Source of the DNA: Chaetoceros tenuissimus
Taxonomy: Eukaryota; Bacillariophyta; Thalassiosirophyceae; Chaetocerotales; Chaetocerotaceae
Length of the DNA: 64,000 nucleotides
Assembly: GCA_021927905.1 (NCBI GenBank)
Contig: BLLK01000056.1
Coordinates: forward strand, 1-64,000
Reading direction: 5' to 3'
Shown here piece by piece: positions 31,132 through 41,662 of the stretch. The notes under the pieces were generated by a model. It was not told the origin of the DNA. It did no database searches and saw nothing but the letters and a program-made list of their open reading frames with translations. Position 1 is the stretch's first letter, and the number at the start of each line of letters is the position of its first letter. A program made the position numbers and the translations under genes.

Positions 31132-34100
31132 TCATCCGAGAATTCTTTTGCCATTGACCTCGCCACCAATAATGAAAGCATTGGAACCCCAAGCATGATC
31201 CGAACCTGCTGCTGAATTCATTGTTAGTGTTCTTCCAAACTCGGATACACCAACAATTGTTATATCAGCCCAAACATTTTGGTCTTTCATCTCAGATGTA
31301 AAAGCTTTTAATGCATTATTAAGCTGAGTGTTCAAGAGATTAAATGTTGATTTTGTATTTCCATGCTAAAAAGAAGATTTGAAAGGAACCATTAATATTG
31401 AGTGAATTCTTCTTAAAATTGACGAAGCAACATTTGTCTTACCGTATCATATGAGCCATGCCTAGCGTAAAAAATATCCCTACTGACCCCTCGCACATCT
31501 TTTGACTTAATCAATTTCGCAATGGTTCCCAATTGCGTTCCTTAAAATCATATGAAAAAGAAGATTCGATTAGAAAAGGACTCATAACAGTTACAATCAA
31601 TCCTGTGCGGATCCCTACTCACCAATTTCATCCTCTGGAAAATTAGCAGACGTAGTTGTGGAAGTTATTGCATTGTAAAGCAAATCATTTTCACTAAGGG
31701 ACTGAAGTACCCGTGTAGACCATGTCTCTCCAAACAATCCAGACCCAATACGTGTGTACTTATTTAAATGTTTCAGTGTTTCCCAGAGTGGCTGTGCCCA
31801 TGACATGGGGTTAAATAGTTGATAGTCAAATGGATCTGCCACAAAAAGGGATGTGAGCTCAGACACTAATGCTTCAGCTATACCATAGACTGACACAGTT
31901 CCAGCAACAATGCCTTTCTTTATCAATGTATCTACCATTCTCCCCCCTATGCCGGTTCCGGGACGCTCCTTATTAATATCCATTTTCTCCACCTGTTCAT
32001 TCATAAGGTTGTGTGCAAAAAAGAGAAATCTTTGTTTTATCTCTCCAATTCAGTTCAGTGACACTCTCCTGTAGTACGCCAATATTTGATACAAATACAA
32101 GATCTTCTTCATTGTAAAGAGTTTGCAAGTGTGACAAATGTGGATGGATACCAAACTTTGTGCAGATTTGATTTGTTGCTTCAATTGGATGTAGATCTTG
32201 TTGAGGATAAGAAAGACCACCTCTAACAGATGCATAGTGATGGTAGGAATCTGTAACAAATTCGATTCATGATCAAATGTTAGACGAATTTAAATGGAAA
32301 AGAAATAATCGAGGGAAACATCAGACTTACTTCTTCCAGAACAACCAGAATGAGGAATCAACAAATTCTTAGGTGTTCATGATCAAATGTTAAATGAATT
32401 CAAATGGAAAAGGAATAATAGAGGAAAACATCAGAGACTTACCCAACTATCCATTCCGCCATCAATTTTTAGAAAGATGACTGCTTTATATCTATCACTG
32501 GATGGCTGTGGAAATTGTGAATCGGGACTCACTTCTGCCTTTGTGTCAATAACATTATTACTATGAAATTCTGGTGTCGAGAGGATAAGCTTTTGCGCTA
32601 AACGAAGACCATCTATGTGGTTCAAACTTGAATATGCATTTGCAATTATAGAACGCAAATCTTGTGATAAACGACCTCCTGTAAGGAGCAGTGAGAGTTC
32701 ATCAACAACTTGGCTGGCATCATTTGGATTGGATGGTGAAAATGTAAGCCGGCCCATATTATGACCGTTGAAATTTGGACCAACTGAAGCACACCTGCCA
32801 AAGATAGGCTGAGCGAACCCGCCATAACACTCGTTGAAGCCAAGATCTACTAAAGAAATGAGACCGTTCATAAGATTGATTATCTTTGGTCCACTCAGGA
32901 CCTGAGCCTCAGGAGATACTAAAGTTGATGCTTTGATTTTCCCGGCAGCTTGATACTCTGGTAGGAAAAAGGAGAAGACTCCTGGTGAAGAATGCGATTC
33001 TTGGCCGATTTTTGATTGCAAACCATCAAAATGAATCTCTTTTCCAGCTTCTGCACGACTTTCAAATTCCATAGCTCTCATGAAAGCAATTACCTTGATC
33101 AATGGTTCAAACAAAGCTCCTGAAAACGGATCTGCATCAAGTACGGCAGTGGTTGCTTCACGATCTAGTATAATCACTGCAATTGTAGACGAAAGGTTGC
33201 CATATTTCCCATCTCCAAATATCTTTCCACTGAAATTGAAAGTACCTGTTTTAAATGCGTTTGCTACTGCCTCTACATATCTCGGTTGGATTGCCCAAAT
33301 CTTTGAATTAATCTGTATGCCAAGAAAGGAGGCAGATTTTCATGGTAAAAGTATGTATCCAATACAGCGTCTGTCTCATAAATAGCATCTCTAGGTTCTC
33401 TGACAGCGATATTCATATGATGAGGAGGGTTGCGAAAGGATAGCACTGAACCGATTAGGCTCACTGTAGAAAGTATGTTCTTCAAAAATATCTTCTTGCC
33501 TCGATAATTCACACCAAGATAGAACTTGCACTATACCCATTAGAATCTTTCTGCCATACTTCTACTGCATCCGTATTAGAAGTTAAGGAATATCCTTCAA
33601 GCCTCCTAGGATCTACAGACCCGATAAAGAGTTTCGCTAGAATTTCGTCCAGAGTAGGCAAGGATGAAAAAACGACACTTTCATTAGTTGAAATACTGCA
33701 AATACAATGACCTTCTACCATCGAACATGCATTGTTTGCACAAGAATTTGAAGCATTAGGATAATCGCCGTTTTTCCATGGCACCTTGAAGAAATTAGGA
33801 TTTCCTTGATCTACTCGTGGGTCGGTTATATATGAGTTTGAATTCACAGGCTCATGTATCATAGCAACAAGACCATCTTCATTAACTAGAAGAAAGGAGA
33901 GACAGAAAAGGTTAAAGATATCAAAATGGAGAAACAATTGTAAATGAAACACCGGGACATACCTTTCACTTTTACCTTGCAGTCTTGATTTGTCCAGAAA
34001 AATCCTTCCTCCTCGTAAAAATTATTACAAGTGTTGGACCAAGTGTCGATGCCAGACCAATTACAAAGAGACCCAGATATGCTTTTCTCTTGACAACGAT

Positions 34101-36716
34101 CACTAGCTGTCATGTAGGTGCTTCTCTCAAAGTGAAAGTTACAGAAAGATGTCGCATACGGATTAGAAAGCAAAGGCTGTTGACAACATGCATCAAAATG
34201 ACGAAGATGAATGTTGGCACACATTGACCTTTGCTTTGAACCTGCATTATATTTTGTGGCAATTTTTTTGCTTGAAGAAAAGAATGCGAGCTCCACACAT
34301 TCAGGGCGTTGATACTATTTCAAGATTTGTTAAGTAAATATTTTCATAACGCGAAATAATGAAATGAACTTGACTTACCTCATAATAAATCGGAGGGTTT
34401 TGTTGAACTTGTAATAGCCTCACGTCTTCCAAATGGCACTCTTCTCCAAAACATTCTATGTCAGAGTCCAAAGTAACTATTGCTTGCAAATTAGAAAGGA
34501 CAGTCTTTAAATTTGAAGTTTCTGCAAGAATAGTCACTTTGAGAGCATGAAAGTTAATTGATGAAGTTTGGTCATGAAGCTCTGGTCTTGCAGATGAACC
34601 AAGCAGCCTGAAAGTTGCTCCAGCTTTTAAAAATTGCCTAGGTGGAAGGTCTACACATAGAACTTTTTTGTCTGCGACAAAACCTTACTTCAAATCCATT
34701 TTAGGGAATGGATCTCTCCAGTCTGCAACAACCTTCATTGGATCCATACGATTCAACCATTCAGTTTCCAAAGCTTCATAGTTACTTCTTGCTTCAACTC
34801 TTGTGAAACCAGTCCACGCACGTCTAAAAGATTTGCAAATAATAATGAGTTGGATGTACTAATTTGTGAAATCGAGTGAAGACACATACTACTTACGCAA
34901 AGTTTTGAATATCGTCATTGTCATAAGTTGCAATGAGATCACTATTCTCATCTCTTCTATAGGTTCCATCCAAATTCAACATATTAACACCTAATGAAAA
35001 TAGTTGCATTACCTCCCTAGCGTAGTTTTCATCAGGCTTCAGATTTGCCCCTGTAGTTTCGTAGACATATGACGAACTCTTTGAATCTACATATGAAAGC
35101 ATTTCGGCCATCCTTCATGTACAATAGAGCATCAAAATAAGTTAATGTTAGAACAGAAACTTTCAAAAGCAAGTGGAACATAAATGGACTTACATAGGAC
35201 TATAAGAAACTTCTTTCAATATGTCGAAGTAATTACCAAATGCATGCCTAGTAAAGATGTCGAAGAAATTTAAATAAATCTCAGAATAGCCAATATCAGC
35301 TATCTGGTTTGGGGTTATCACCAAAATTTGAGACAGAGCCCATGCAACTCGTTGACGAAGTTGATCAGAACTTTGCATCGCAATTGCAGCCCATACATTC
35401 CTCTTTTGATTCGGGGTAGGTGTCCTTACGTCGCCAAGAGGAGCAAACGTATTTTGAGCTAAAGGATCATTGGCAACTTCATTAGGACTACCACATACTA
35501 ACACATAATCCCCGTGCCTATCCTTTTTGTACGCACTACTGCATGCATTTGGAGCATTTGATAGGTAGCAACTTGAGCGCACTTCAGAGAAAATGAGAGA
35601 TTTTGTAGTGTTTGTAATCATAGATGTATTCAAAGTCTGAACTTACAATTCAAGAACGATGTAGAAGGTACAGGGCAAATTTTTGTACTTCCTTCCATCA
35701 TCTCACCACCGCCATTAATCATTGGTGTCTCCAGAGAATTTTCATGAAATTTAATGTTGCCAGCATAGTAAGCTTGCCCGCCACCGGAGATATTTCCTAA
35801 AATTCCATGGTACTTTCCGTCTCTTAGAATCTCGAAACATTGCAAATTCGAAACAGCATTCTTCAGGTAAAGTGCTTCACCAAACTTGTGTTCTATATGA
35901 TACGACGAAGAAAGTATTGGGTTGATCATTCCAAAATTTGATCGATCAGGTAGATTCACCACTCTAATATTGGAATAGCTGTTGTATAGACTTGCTGGTA
36001 GATTCACACGAGGATTGCCACCATGGACACCAGTGCAGCGATTATTAACTGTTACTTTCAGCACACCATGCACTCTTTCTTCCGGATGCCAACAAATCTT
36101 ATACTGCCCTAATGACAAAGGATGTCCATAGTCCGTCTGCCAAGTTGCCAAGAGAGTGCGCGGAATACCTCCTACAGTCAACAAATACTGACCACCGAAA
36201 CTTGTAACTTGTACCTTTATGTTTGAAATAGAAACAAATTTAGTAAACTTCATCAAGAAAGAGTGAATAGAAAACAAATGAGCATTCTTACATCCATATA
36301 AAAGTCATCCACGGTAAAAGAGTACTCCCTCCAACGAGCATACTGATCACATGGATGATAGCCATGGAAGTGATCATTGAACCTTTTGACACCATTTGCA
36401 GATCCACCCTCGAAGACAGCTGCTCTATCAAGATTTTTTCGAAAGTATGCGCGATGTGAGGTAGGTGTAGTTTGAGTTTCATCCATTTGCTTTTCCAACC
36501 AATTAGACATTCCTTGCGAAATTTCTTGATCGTAGTTCCATGAATCAATCATAGCCATGGTAGGGCCGAAAGTAGTTTTCTGAAAAAATCTGCTGACTTT
36601 TTCCTTGTTTCCATTAGCAGCGGTATTTGTGAAAGACATCAGAACGAAGTGACCATCATCATAAGGAGGCAAGGAATGTACTTCTAGTGTGCATAAGCCT
36701 GAAGTACAACTAATAC

Positions 36717-36734
36717 TAGTCAAATCTTGATATG
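36717..36734. repeat. Target-site duplication, left copy
   Basis: TAGTCAAATCTTGATATG, identical to 37103-37120. On the minus strand it encodes the YQDLT found on both sides of the insertion. Confidence 0.9.
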
Positions 36735-37102
36735 AAGGGGGAGGGGTTAGCTCAGTTGGTAGAGCAGTCATCTTCATGGTGAAAGGTTGTGGGTTCAGGT
36801 CCCACCCATTTCCCCCTGTTCAAGCCTGGATATGCTTGAACAACCGGCAGTGTGTACATGCTGCCACCAACAAGATTTCTTAAAATCTATTCTGTCCCCC
36901 TCCTTGTCCCAGGGGGGTAGCGCACAACACAATTTGAGACATATGAAGAGGCAAGGTGGTTTTCACAATACGGGAAGTTGGCTTTCCCCTAGCCACAAAT
37001 AACAGAAAACATTATCAATTGTCATCCACCTTCGGGCCGATGTAATGAAATTGATGCTATCCATATAATATAGTGATTAATATCAGTAAAGATTTTCAAT
37101 TT
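36735..37102 (+). mobile_element. tRNA-headed SINE with 18-bp target-site duplication
   Basis: A 368-bp insert bounded by two perfect copies of TAGTCAAATCTTGATATG (36717-36734 and 37103-37120). Its left end carries a tRNA-like head (~36737-36815) with an A box (TTAGCTCAGTTGGTAGAG) and a B box (GGGTTCAGGTCCC). D and T arms fold well, but the anticodon stem and acceptor stem do not, as expected for a SINE head. A ~290-bp body follows, ending in an AT-rich tail (ATAATATAGTGATTAATATC) without a poly-A run. A tRNA-derived body and long duplication point to LINE-mediated insertion. It sits in antisense inside a coding exon; removing it plus one duplication restores the reading GAYQDLTSISCTS. Perfect duplication suggests recent insertion. 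Confidence 0.85.
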
Positions 37103-37120
37103 TAGTCAAATCTTGATATG
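37103..37120. repeat. Target-site duplication, right copy
   Basis: TAGTCAAATCTTGATATG, the second copy created when the SINE inserted. Confidence 0.9.
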
Positions 37121-37634
37121 CTCCAGCTAACCTTTCCCACGGAAATGAATTATAGGATCGGGCAACAGGAATCATGTTAAAGTCATCTGTCTTCGATGTT
37201 CGGGAGAAACTTTCAATAGATTTGGTTTCATCCACACTACTGACACGGAGAAGGAGACATAGGGCATCCTCACTAGTAATATGTATTTGAACTGCAAATG
37301 AAGAGTTGCTCGAATCTAAATAAAAGAACAAATAGTGAGATTAGGAAAAAAAGTGACATAAAATTTTAGTGTAGTCATTCTCACTCACCATTGACCACAA
37401 TAGGTTCCTCGTTGGGTTGAGGGCAAAAGAAAGCCTCACCGCTTTGTAGAAATCTGCTTTCAGATCTTCTTTTGACGGAAGCGAATTCATCTTCGGCAGT
37501 ACTAGAAAAAGAAGTATTCTTGTGGTTCTCATCACTTGTATTTTTAAGATGTTAGCAGAAAATCCGTAAAAAGAGAAGATGCTGACCAAAAAACCCAGCA
37601 AAAAAAGAGTCGAGAGTCTCCAAATACCAATCAT

Positions 37635-38024
37635 ATGTAGAATGGAATTAGAATCGAAATGTGCAAATTAAATTTCCTTCTTTTTTCAAGTAGTGGTGAG
37701 GGTTAGAAGAAATATTGTACCAGTAAGCAGCGAAAGTCTGGTTTGGATGTTACTTCTTCGAGATGGGACGTTTGTTTCTCGACGGGTCATCGGGTCATTT
37801 CATTTCAAGATGGGTCATTTAAAAATTTGTTGAACGAAGTACTATGAAAATACTGAAACTGTATTTAGTTGGTCAAATGCAGAGATTATAAAGTTCAGCT
37901 CAAAGAACCATTATTTGAATATTATTTTACTTCTCATTTTCGCGTTTCAGCATTTTAACTTTTCTGATTTCGAGCCCACTTGCCAACTTACAAGCGGGAA
38001 TACATGTTTGGCTAGCCTTCACGT
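37635..38024. other. Intergenic region upstream of the DUF1800 fusion
   Basis: Holds the promoter side of the fusion gene and the 3' flank of the RING gene. GACGGGTCATCGGGTCATTT and GATGGGTCATTT form a short repeated GGGTCATTT motif (~37780-37820). Part of it (from 37859) belongs to the direct repeat described above. Confidence 0.5.
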
Positions 38025-38172
38025 CTAAATTTCAATCAAATTTGCATCCAAGAAATCATTTCGACAAAGAGGGCAATCGGAATGATTCATCAACCAAGCA
38101 ACTATGCAATCCGTATGGTAAACATGACTGCATATTTCATTCTTGGACCATGCTATGTCATCTCCCTCTCTA
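37859..38172. repeat. Right copy of a direct repeat flanking the DUF1800 locus
   Basis: The source-like copy of the repeat at 28191-28442: it includes the 3' flank and the last ~150 coding bases of the RCC1-TM-RING gene. The two copies bracket the DUF1800-DUF1501 locus, about 9.7 kb apart. Confidence 0.75.
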
Positions 38173-39746
38173 TATTCCTCTACGCAAATAGAGCAAAGCT
38201 TTGGATATTGCATTCTTGGAGCTTCTTCGTCATTTTCTTTATGAGTAGAAATATTGAGTGAAGATCTTATAGACTTGGATCGTTCAAGAAATCGCTTTCT
38301 TCTTCGTTTGCTGTCTTGATGTTGTTCTCCTACGGTAGGAGAATTCAATTCAATTTCAACAAACGCTCCAGAGTCTGATGAATGGAAAGAACATTCTGTA
38401 ATTTCATGAATCGACATTGACACCTTATTAGAGGCTTTGTTGTGCTCAGTGCTTTGTATAAGATCGCAATGCTCAAACTTTTTATGGACAATGTTTTGAT
38501 ATATGATTTCATGTCTCTTTTCACGCTCAAGTTGAACATTGTGAGCAGAGTCGGCATTCAATTCATTCGAAGCTCTACCTTTAATGAAATATCGTAGGAT
38601 AAAAGTTATTGCAAAAAGAATCAAAACAAGAACAAGCAATAATTCTCCAGTAAATTGAAAGGAGCCACTTGAATTCAACACTTTCATTTGGTGTGGATAG
38701 CATGTGGATTGTAAAGCAGGATCTGAATCTCCGTCGCCAAGTGTCCCATATGTATTTGTGCCCCAAGAAAGAATGCCTCCATCTTCTAAAATTGCATGCC
38801 CTGTTCGAGCCGTCAGATGAATAGAGTCAATCCGTGTATCATCACTCAGAATAGACACTTTTGAAGGTTCAAATGTATCGATGTCTTCTTTGCACAATCC
38901 TAATTGAAAGAAATCATTTTGTCCCCATGCATATGCTTGACCAGATTTGGTGAGTGCGAATGTAGAATTATCTGTGGCATCAATCTGCTTTGCATCTTCC
39001 AAGACTAGCATTGGCTGTTCTATAAATGGTTGCTCTACACTGTTTGCACCAACTGCACCATTTTTATTCGTACCCCAGCATAAAACATTTCCATTGTGAA
39101 GAAGTGTACATACATGATCACTGCCCGCTACAATTTCTTTCACAGAGCTAGGAATATCGATATCTTTAGCCCACTGTCCAACACATTTAATCTTTGTTTT
39201 ATCAACAGAAGCACATAGATAATTATCCGCAAGAGCCAGTTTAGGTGCTTGCGAATCGTGACTATTACCACTCAACGATTCAACAATTTGAGGAACGCCG
39301 CTTGTGATTCCTTCTTTATTGGTAGTGTTTGAGTCTAGATGCATATTGCTCCCCCAACACCAAACAGCATAGCTTGTATCTATTGCACATGCGTAGTTTT
39401 GACTAGAATAAATATCAATCACATTTCTTAGATTCGGTATGGAGTAAGGTTTGGGATATATTTCTTCTTCACCCATTTTATTTCGGATAAGTCCTATACA
39501 TAAAACTCGGCCCTCAGATAGAATGCAAGTATATTCTTTTCCACAAATTATCTTTTCTACCTGATACTGATCCCAGATCTTGGATCGTAAAAACTGCTTT
39601 GCTATTGATGGTTCTGCAACTCCAGTCCCAAGTTGATAGTTATTATTTTTTCCAACACATTGCACATACGACCCATCGATTACTATACATATATTATGAT
39701 CATGTCCGAAGCTGAGAATTTGTATTCTTGTTTTGTTTATTTTCAT
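38025..39746 (-). CDS. RCC1-repeat, single-TM, RING-H2 protein (likely E3 ubiquitin ligase)
   Basis: A 573-residue single-exon protein. Residues ~10-355 are RCC1-type repeats forming a probable beta-propeller, with recurring CVDKTKIKCVGQW, HVCTLLHNGNVLCWGTNKNG, FALTKSGQAYAWGQNDFFQLG and HAILEDGGILSWGTNTYGTLG. A strong membrane segment follows (LLLVLVLILFAITFILRYF, ~370-390). A ~120-residue polar linker leads to a C-terminal RING-H2 finger: CSICVEEY ... CSHVYHTDCIVAWLMNH ... CPLC, with all eight ligands present. No N-terminal signal peptide is evident, so the propeller side is uncertain. RING-H2 domains recruit E2 enzymes, so a membrane-bound ubiquitin ligase with an RCC1 sensor or binding domain is inferred. 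Confidence 0.85.
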   Translation of the reverse strand: MKINKTRIQILSFGHDHNICIVIDGSYVQCVGKNNNYQLGTGVAEPSIAKQFLRSKIWDQYQVEKIICGKEYTCILSEGRVLCIGLIRNKMGEEEIYPKPYSIPNLRNVIDIYSSQNYACAIDTSYAVWCWGSNMHLDSNTTNKEGITSGVPQIVESLSGNSHDSQAPKLALADNYLCASVDKTKIKCVGQWAKDIDIPSSVKEIVAGSDHVCTLLHNGNVLCWGTNKNGAVGANSVEQPFIEQPMLVLEDAKQIDATDNSTFALTKSGQAYAWGQNDFFQLGLCKEDIDTFEPSKVSILSDDTRIDSIHLTARTGHAILEDGGILSWGTNTYGTLGDGDSDPALQSTCYPHQMKVLNSSGSFQFTGELLLVLVLILFAITFILRYFIKGRASNELNADSAHNVQLEREKRHEIIYQNIVHKKFEHCDLIQSTEHNKASNKVSMSIHEITECSFHSSDSGAFVEIELNSPTVGEQHQDSKRRRKRFLERSKSIRSSLNISTHKENDEEAPRMQYPKLCSICVEEYREGDDIAWSKNEICSHVYHTDCIVAWLMNHSDCPLCRNDFLDANLIEI

Positions 39747-40081
39747 GGTTATTTTTGATTTACTTTTCTAGGTCAGAGTATAATAATTGCATTCGTGTGC
39801 ATGTCAAATGCGAACACGTTGAAGAAATGTGATGCATCTGAGTGTCATGCATAGAGTCTTGCAAAAAAATGAATTTGTGAGCATTGACAATTTGAGACTT
39901 TTCCGAATAATTTAGTTGATCTAGTTGGAATTTAGAAACCGTTGACGACATTATATTTGAGCGTTGAGTGGATTTTTGGCACTTTTTTTTTCTTTCTCTC
40001 ATTTTTTGAACTCATATTAATACTTTCTAACTTCCAATAACTCGAAAGAATCAATTTATTCTACTATTGCCCTCAATCAGT
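39747..40081. promoter_or_regulatory. Divergent intergenic region
   Basis: 335 bases between the RCC1-RING gene (minus) and the secreted Cys-rich gene (plus). T-rich run TTTTTTTTTCTTTCTCTC at ~39983-40000. No further element recognised. Confidence 0.4.
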
Positions 40082-41479
40082 ATGAAAGTTCTATCATCAA
40101 TTATCTCCCTGAGCCTTTGGCAAGCTGCTGTTTCTGCCGCAGGACATGATGAGGATCCTGTTTCTTCATTCATTAGTCACAGAAGGAATCTTTTTCTCAA
40201 AAACGCTGCAAAACATGGAGTGACTAGATCCTCTATCTCTTCAAAAGAATCTGATGTAAATGCTAAAGAAAATATGAAAGCCTTCCTATCTTCACTGCAT
40301 GGAAAAAAGGTGTCAGATAGCACTGCTTGTAGTGATGCATACGAAAAAATGTACGAAGCTTATTATTTTGATCTAGATATCTTTGAGTTTGCCTTTTATG
40401 AAGTTGTAGTCGATGGTATCTACACATTCTCAATTGAAGATCAAACTGCATTTGATACTTACACTGATACTTGTGAAGCTTTAGACGGTAGAGTCATGTT
40501 TCTGAATTATTTGGCAGATAGTTGTTATTACGAAAAGTACGACGAAGACTTCAACCCTACAGGAGAAGTCTACTACACCCAGCCACTCGAAACACTTTAT
40601 CACATGCCAGATTGCATTCCAAATGCTTGTTCTACAAACAAAGAAATTGCGAATACGTTGGAATCTATGTACGATCCTACTGACTATGGCGACAATTGCG
40701 AACTTAAAATTGAGGTATCTGAAGAAGAAATTACAGAAGAAAAACTTGGTTGCATTAATGCTACTGTAGAAATTTTGTTTGACGAAACAATGTGGACAAA
40801 TGAATTTTTCAACTCAACTGTTGATTATGATGAGGATACAAATACTATGAGTTGGATCGGGAGTGAAGAGGATTTAGCATCCTTTGATACTGCTTGCCAA
40901 GCTCTTGATGGAAGTACTTACCTTACTAGTGCATCTTCCGACGAATGCTATTACTATGATTACTACGAAGAGAAATTTTCAGATGAAAAGTTAGTTGACT
41001 GGATAAGGCTTCCGGATTGTATCCCAAATACATGCTCAAGTACAAAGGATGCTGTTGATACTTTGGAGATGCTCTATGGCACCCCAAATTGCGATTCATT
41101 GAAGATCAAACTTGATATTCCAAACGGATGCAAAGACTCTGGTGTAAAAATGCTTTTGAAAAGAGATGGTGTAACAAAGAAAAGAGGTTGTGAGTGGATT
41201 CTTCGAAAGGAGGCACTCAGAGAAAAACGTTGTGGTTTGAAAGAAGTTGCTTCTCATTGTCCAAGTACTTGTCATGAAGTGACAACACCAAATTCTTGCG
41301 AAGAGTATTCATGTGAAGACTCGAAAATGAAATGGACACGGTGGGGGAAACATGAAAAGGTTCTAGATTGCGCTTGGGTTAAGGAAAGTCCAGAAAAGAG
41401 ATGTAAGAAGAAAGGTGTTGCCGCTACTTGTAGAAAGACTTGCGGGTACAAAAGTGACTTCCTAGATTGTTCCAATTGA
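40082..41479 (+). CDS. Secreted Cys-rich protein with ShK-like C-terminal modules
   Basis: A 465-residue protein from the ATG at 40082 (a TTG at 40067 opens the frame slightly earlier). A signal peptide (SSIISLSLWQAAVSAAG) precedes two related domains of ~120 residues, each built on AFDTYTDTCEALDG / SFDTACQALDG, a CYYxxYxE block and LPDCIPNxCSxxK. The repeated halves indicate an internal duplication. The last ~120 residues hold two ShK-like modules: GCEWILRKEALREKRCG...CPSTC, and DCAWVKESPEKRCKKKGVAATCRKTCG. Acidic, Tyr-rich composition and N-glycosylation sites fit an extracellular protein. Similar ShK-like modules end the lectin protein at 60853. No function is assigned. Confidence 0.75.
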   Translation: MKVLSSIISLSLWQAAVSAAGHDEDPVSSFISHRRNLFLKNAAKHGVTRSSISSKESDVNAKENMKAFLSSLHGKKVSDSTACSDAYEKMYEAYYFDLDIFEFAFYEVVVDGIYTFSIEDQTAFDTYTDTCEALDGRVMFLNYLADSCYYEKYDEDFNPTGEVYYTQPLETLYHMPDCIPNACSTNKEIANTLESMYDPTDYGDNCELKIEVSEEEITEEKLGCINATVEILFDETMWTNEFFNSTVDYDEDTNTMSWIGSEEDLASFDTACQALDGSTYLTSASSDECYYYDYYEEKFSDEKLVDWIRLPDCIPNTCSSTKDAVDTLEMLYGTPNCDSLKIKLDIPNGCKDSGVKMLLKRDGVTKKRGCEWILRKEALREKRCGLKEVASHCPSTCHEVTTPNSCEEYSCEDSKMKWTRWGKHEKVLDCAWVKESPEKRCKKKGVAATCRKTCGYKSDFLDCSN

Positions 41480-41662
41480 ATAGGAAGGTATATGAAAAGT
41501 GAAAGGAACGGTATTTTGAGTTGAATATATGTTATTGATAGATATTTATAATTGAAGAATAAAGAGTAAAGAGTTGTTATTATATGAAAATATACACATG
41601 CAATGGTAGCGAAAAACTTTAGGCATCCACTCTTGTTCTTTCGGCTTTGTTTAGTTAAAAAA

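Larger units (their letters stand above)
28813..37634 (-). pseudogene. Secreted DUF1800-DUF1501 fusion gene with C-terminal Cys-rich modules, disrupted
   Basis: About 16 exons on the minus strand. Boundaries that splice in phase: 37634-37587 (tentative), 37527-37389, 37315-36292 (split by the SINE), 36214-35647, 35581-35194, 35112-34897, 34823-34379, 34314-33963, 33886-32443, 32367-32331, 32250-31623, 31540-31443, 31365-28813. Order: signal peptide; N-terminal region (EAFFCPQPNEEPIVVN); DUF1800 (RQRVAWALSQILVIT, DENYAREVMQLFSLGV, RAWTGF); DUF1501 (LKIDGGMDSWNLLIPHSGC, RDIFYARHGSYDTHG, VSEFGRT, GSDHAWGS); five Cys-rich modules. In bacteria DUF1800 and DUF1501 are usually separate neighbouring genes of secreted proteins. 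The copy carries a SINE in exon 3, in-frame stops at 34685-34687 (TAA) and 31132-31134 (TGA), and frame changes near 33530, 33290 and 32020. It is probably inactive, unless some of these are assembly errors. Confidence 0.75.

Noticed and set aside
31132-31134. In-frame TGA as a selenocysteine codon
   Set aside because: The position is a variable residue in DUF1501 proteins, not a redox Cys site, and the gene has other disruptions. A one-base change from CGA is simpler.
36737-36815. A selenocysteine-type tRNA, since a naive fold puts TCA at the anticodon position and the acceptor looks long
   Set aside because: The variable arm is short, the anticodon stem has a mismatch and a wobble pair, position 37 is not a purine, and the sequence lies inside an insert with target-site duplications; it is a SINE head.
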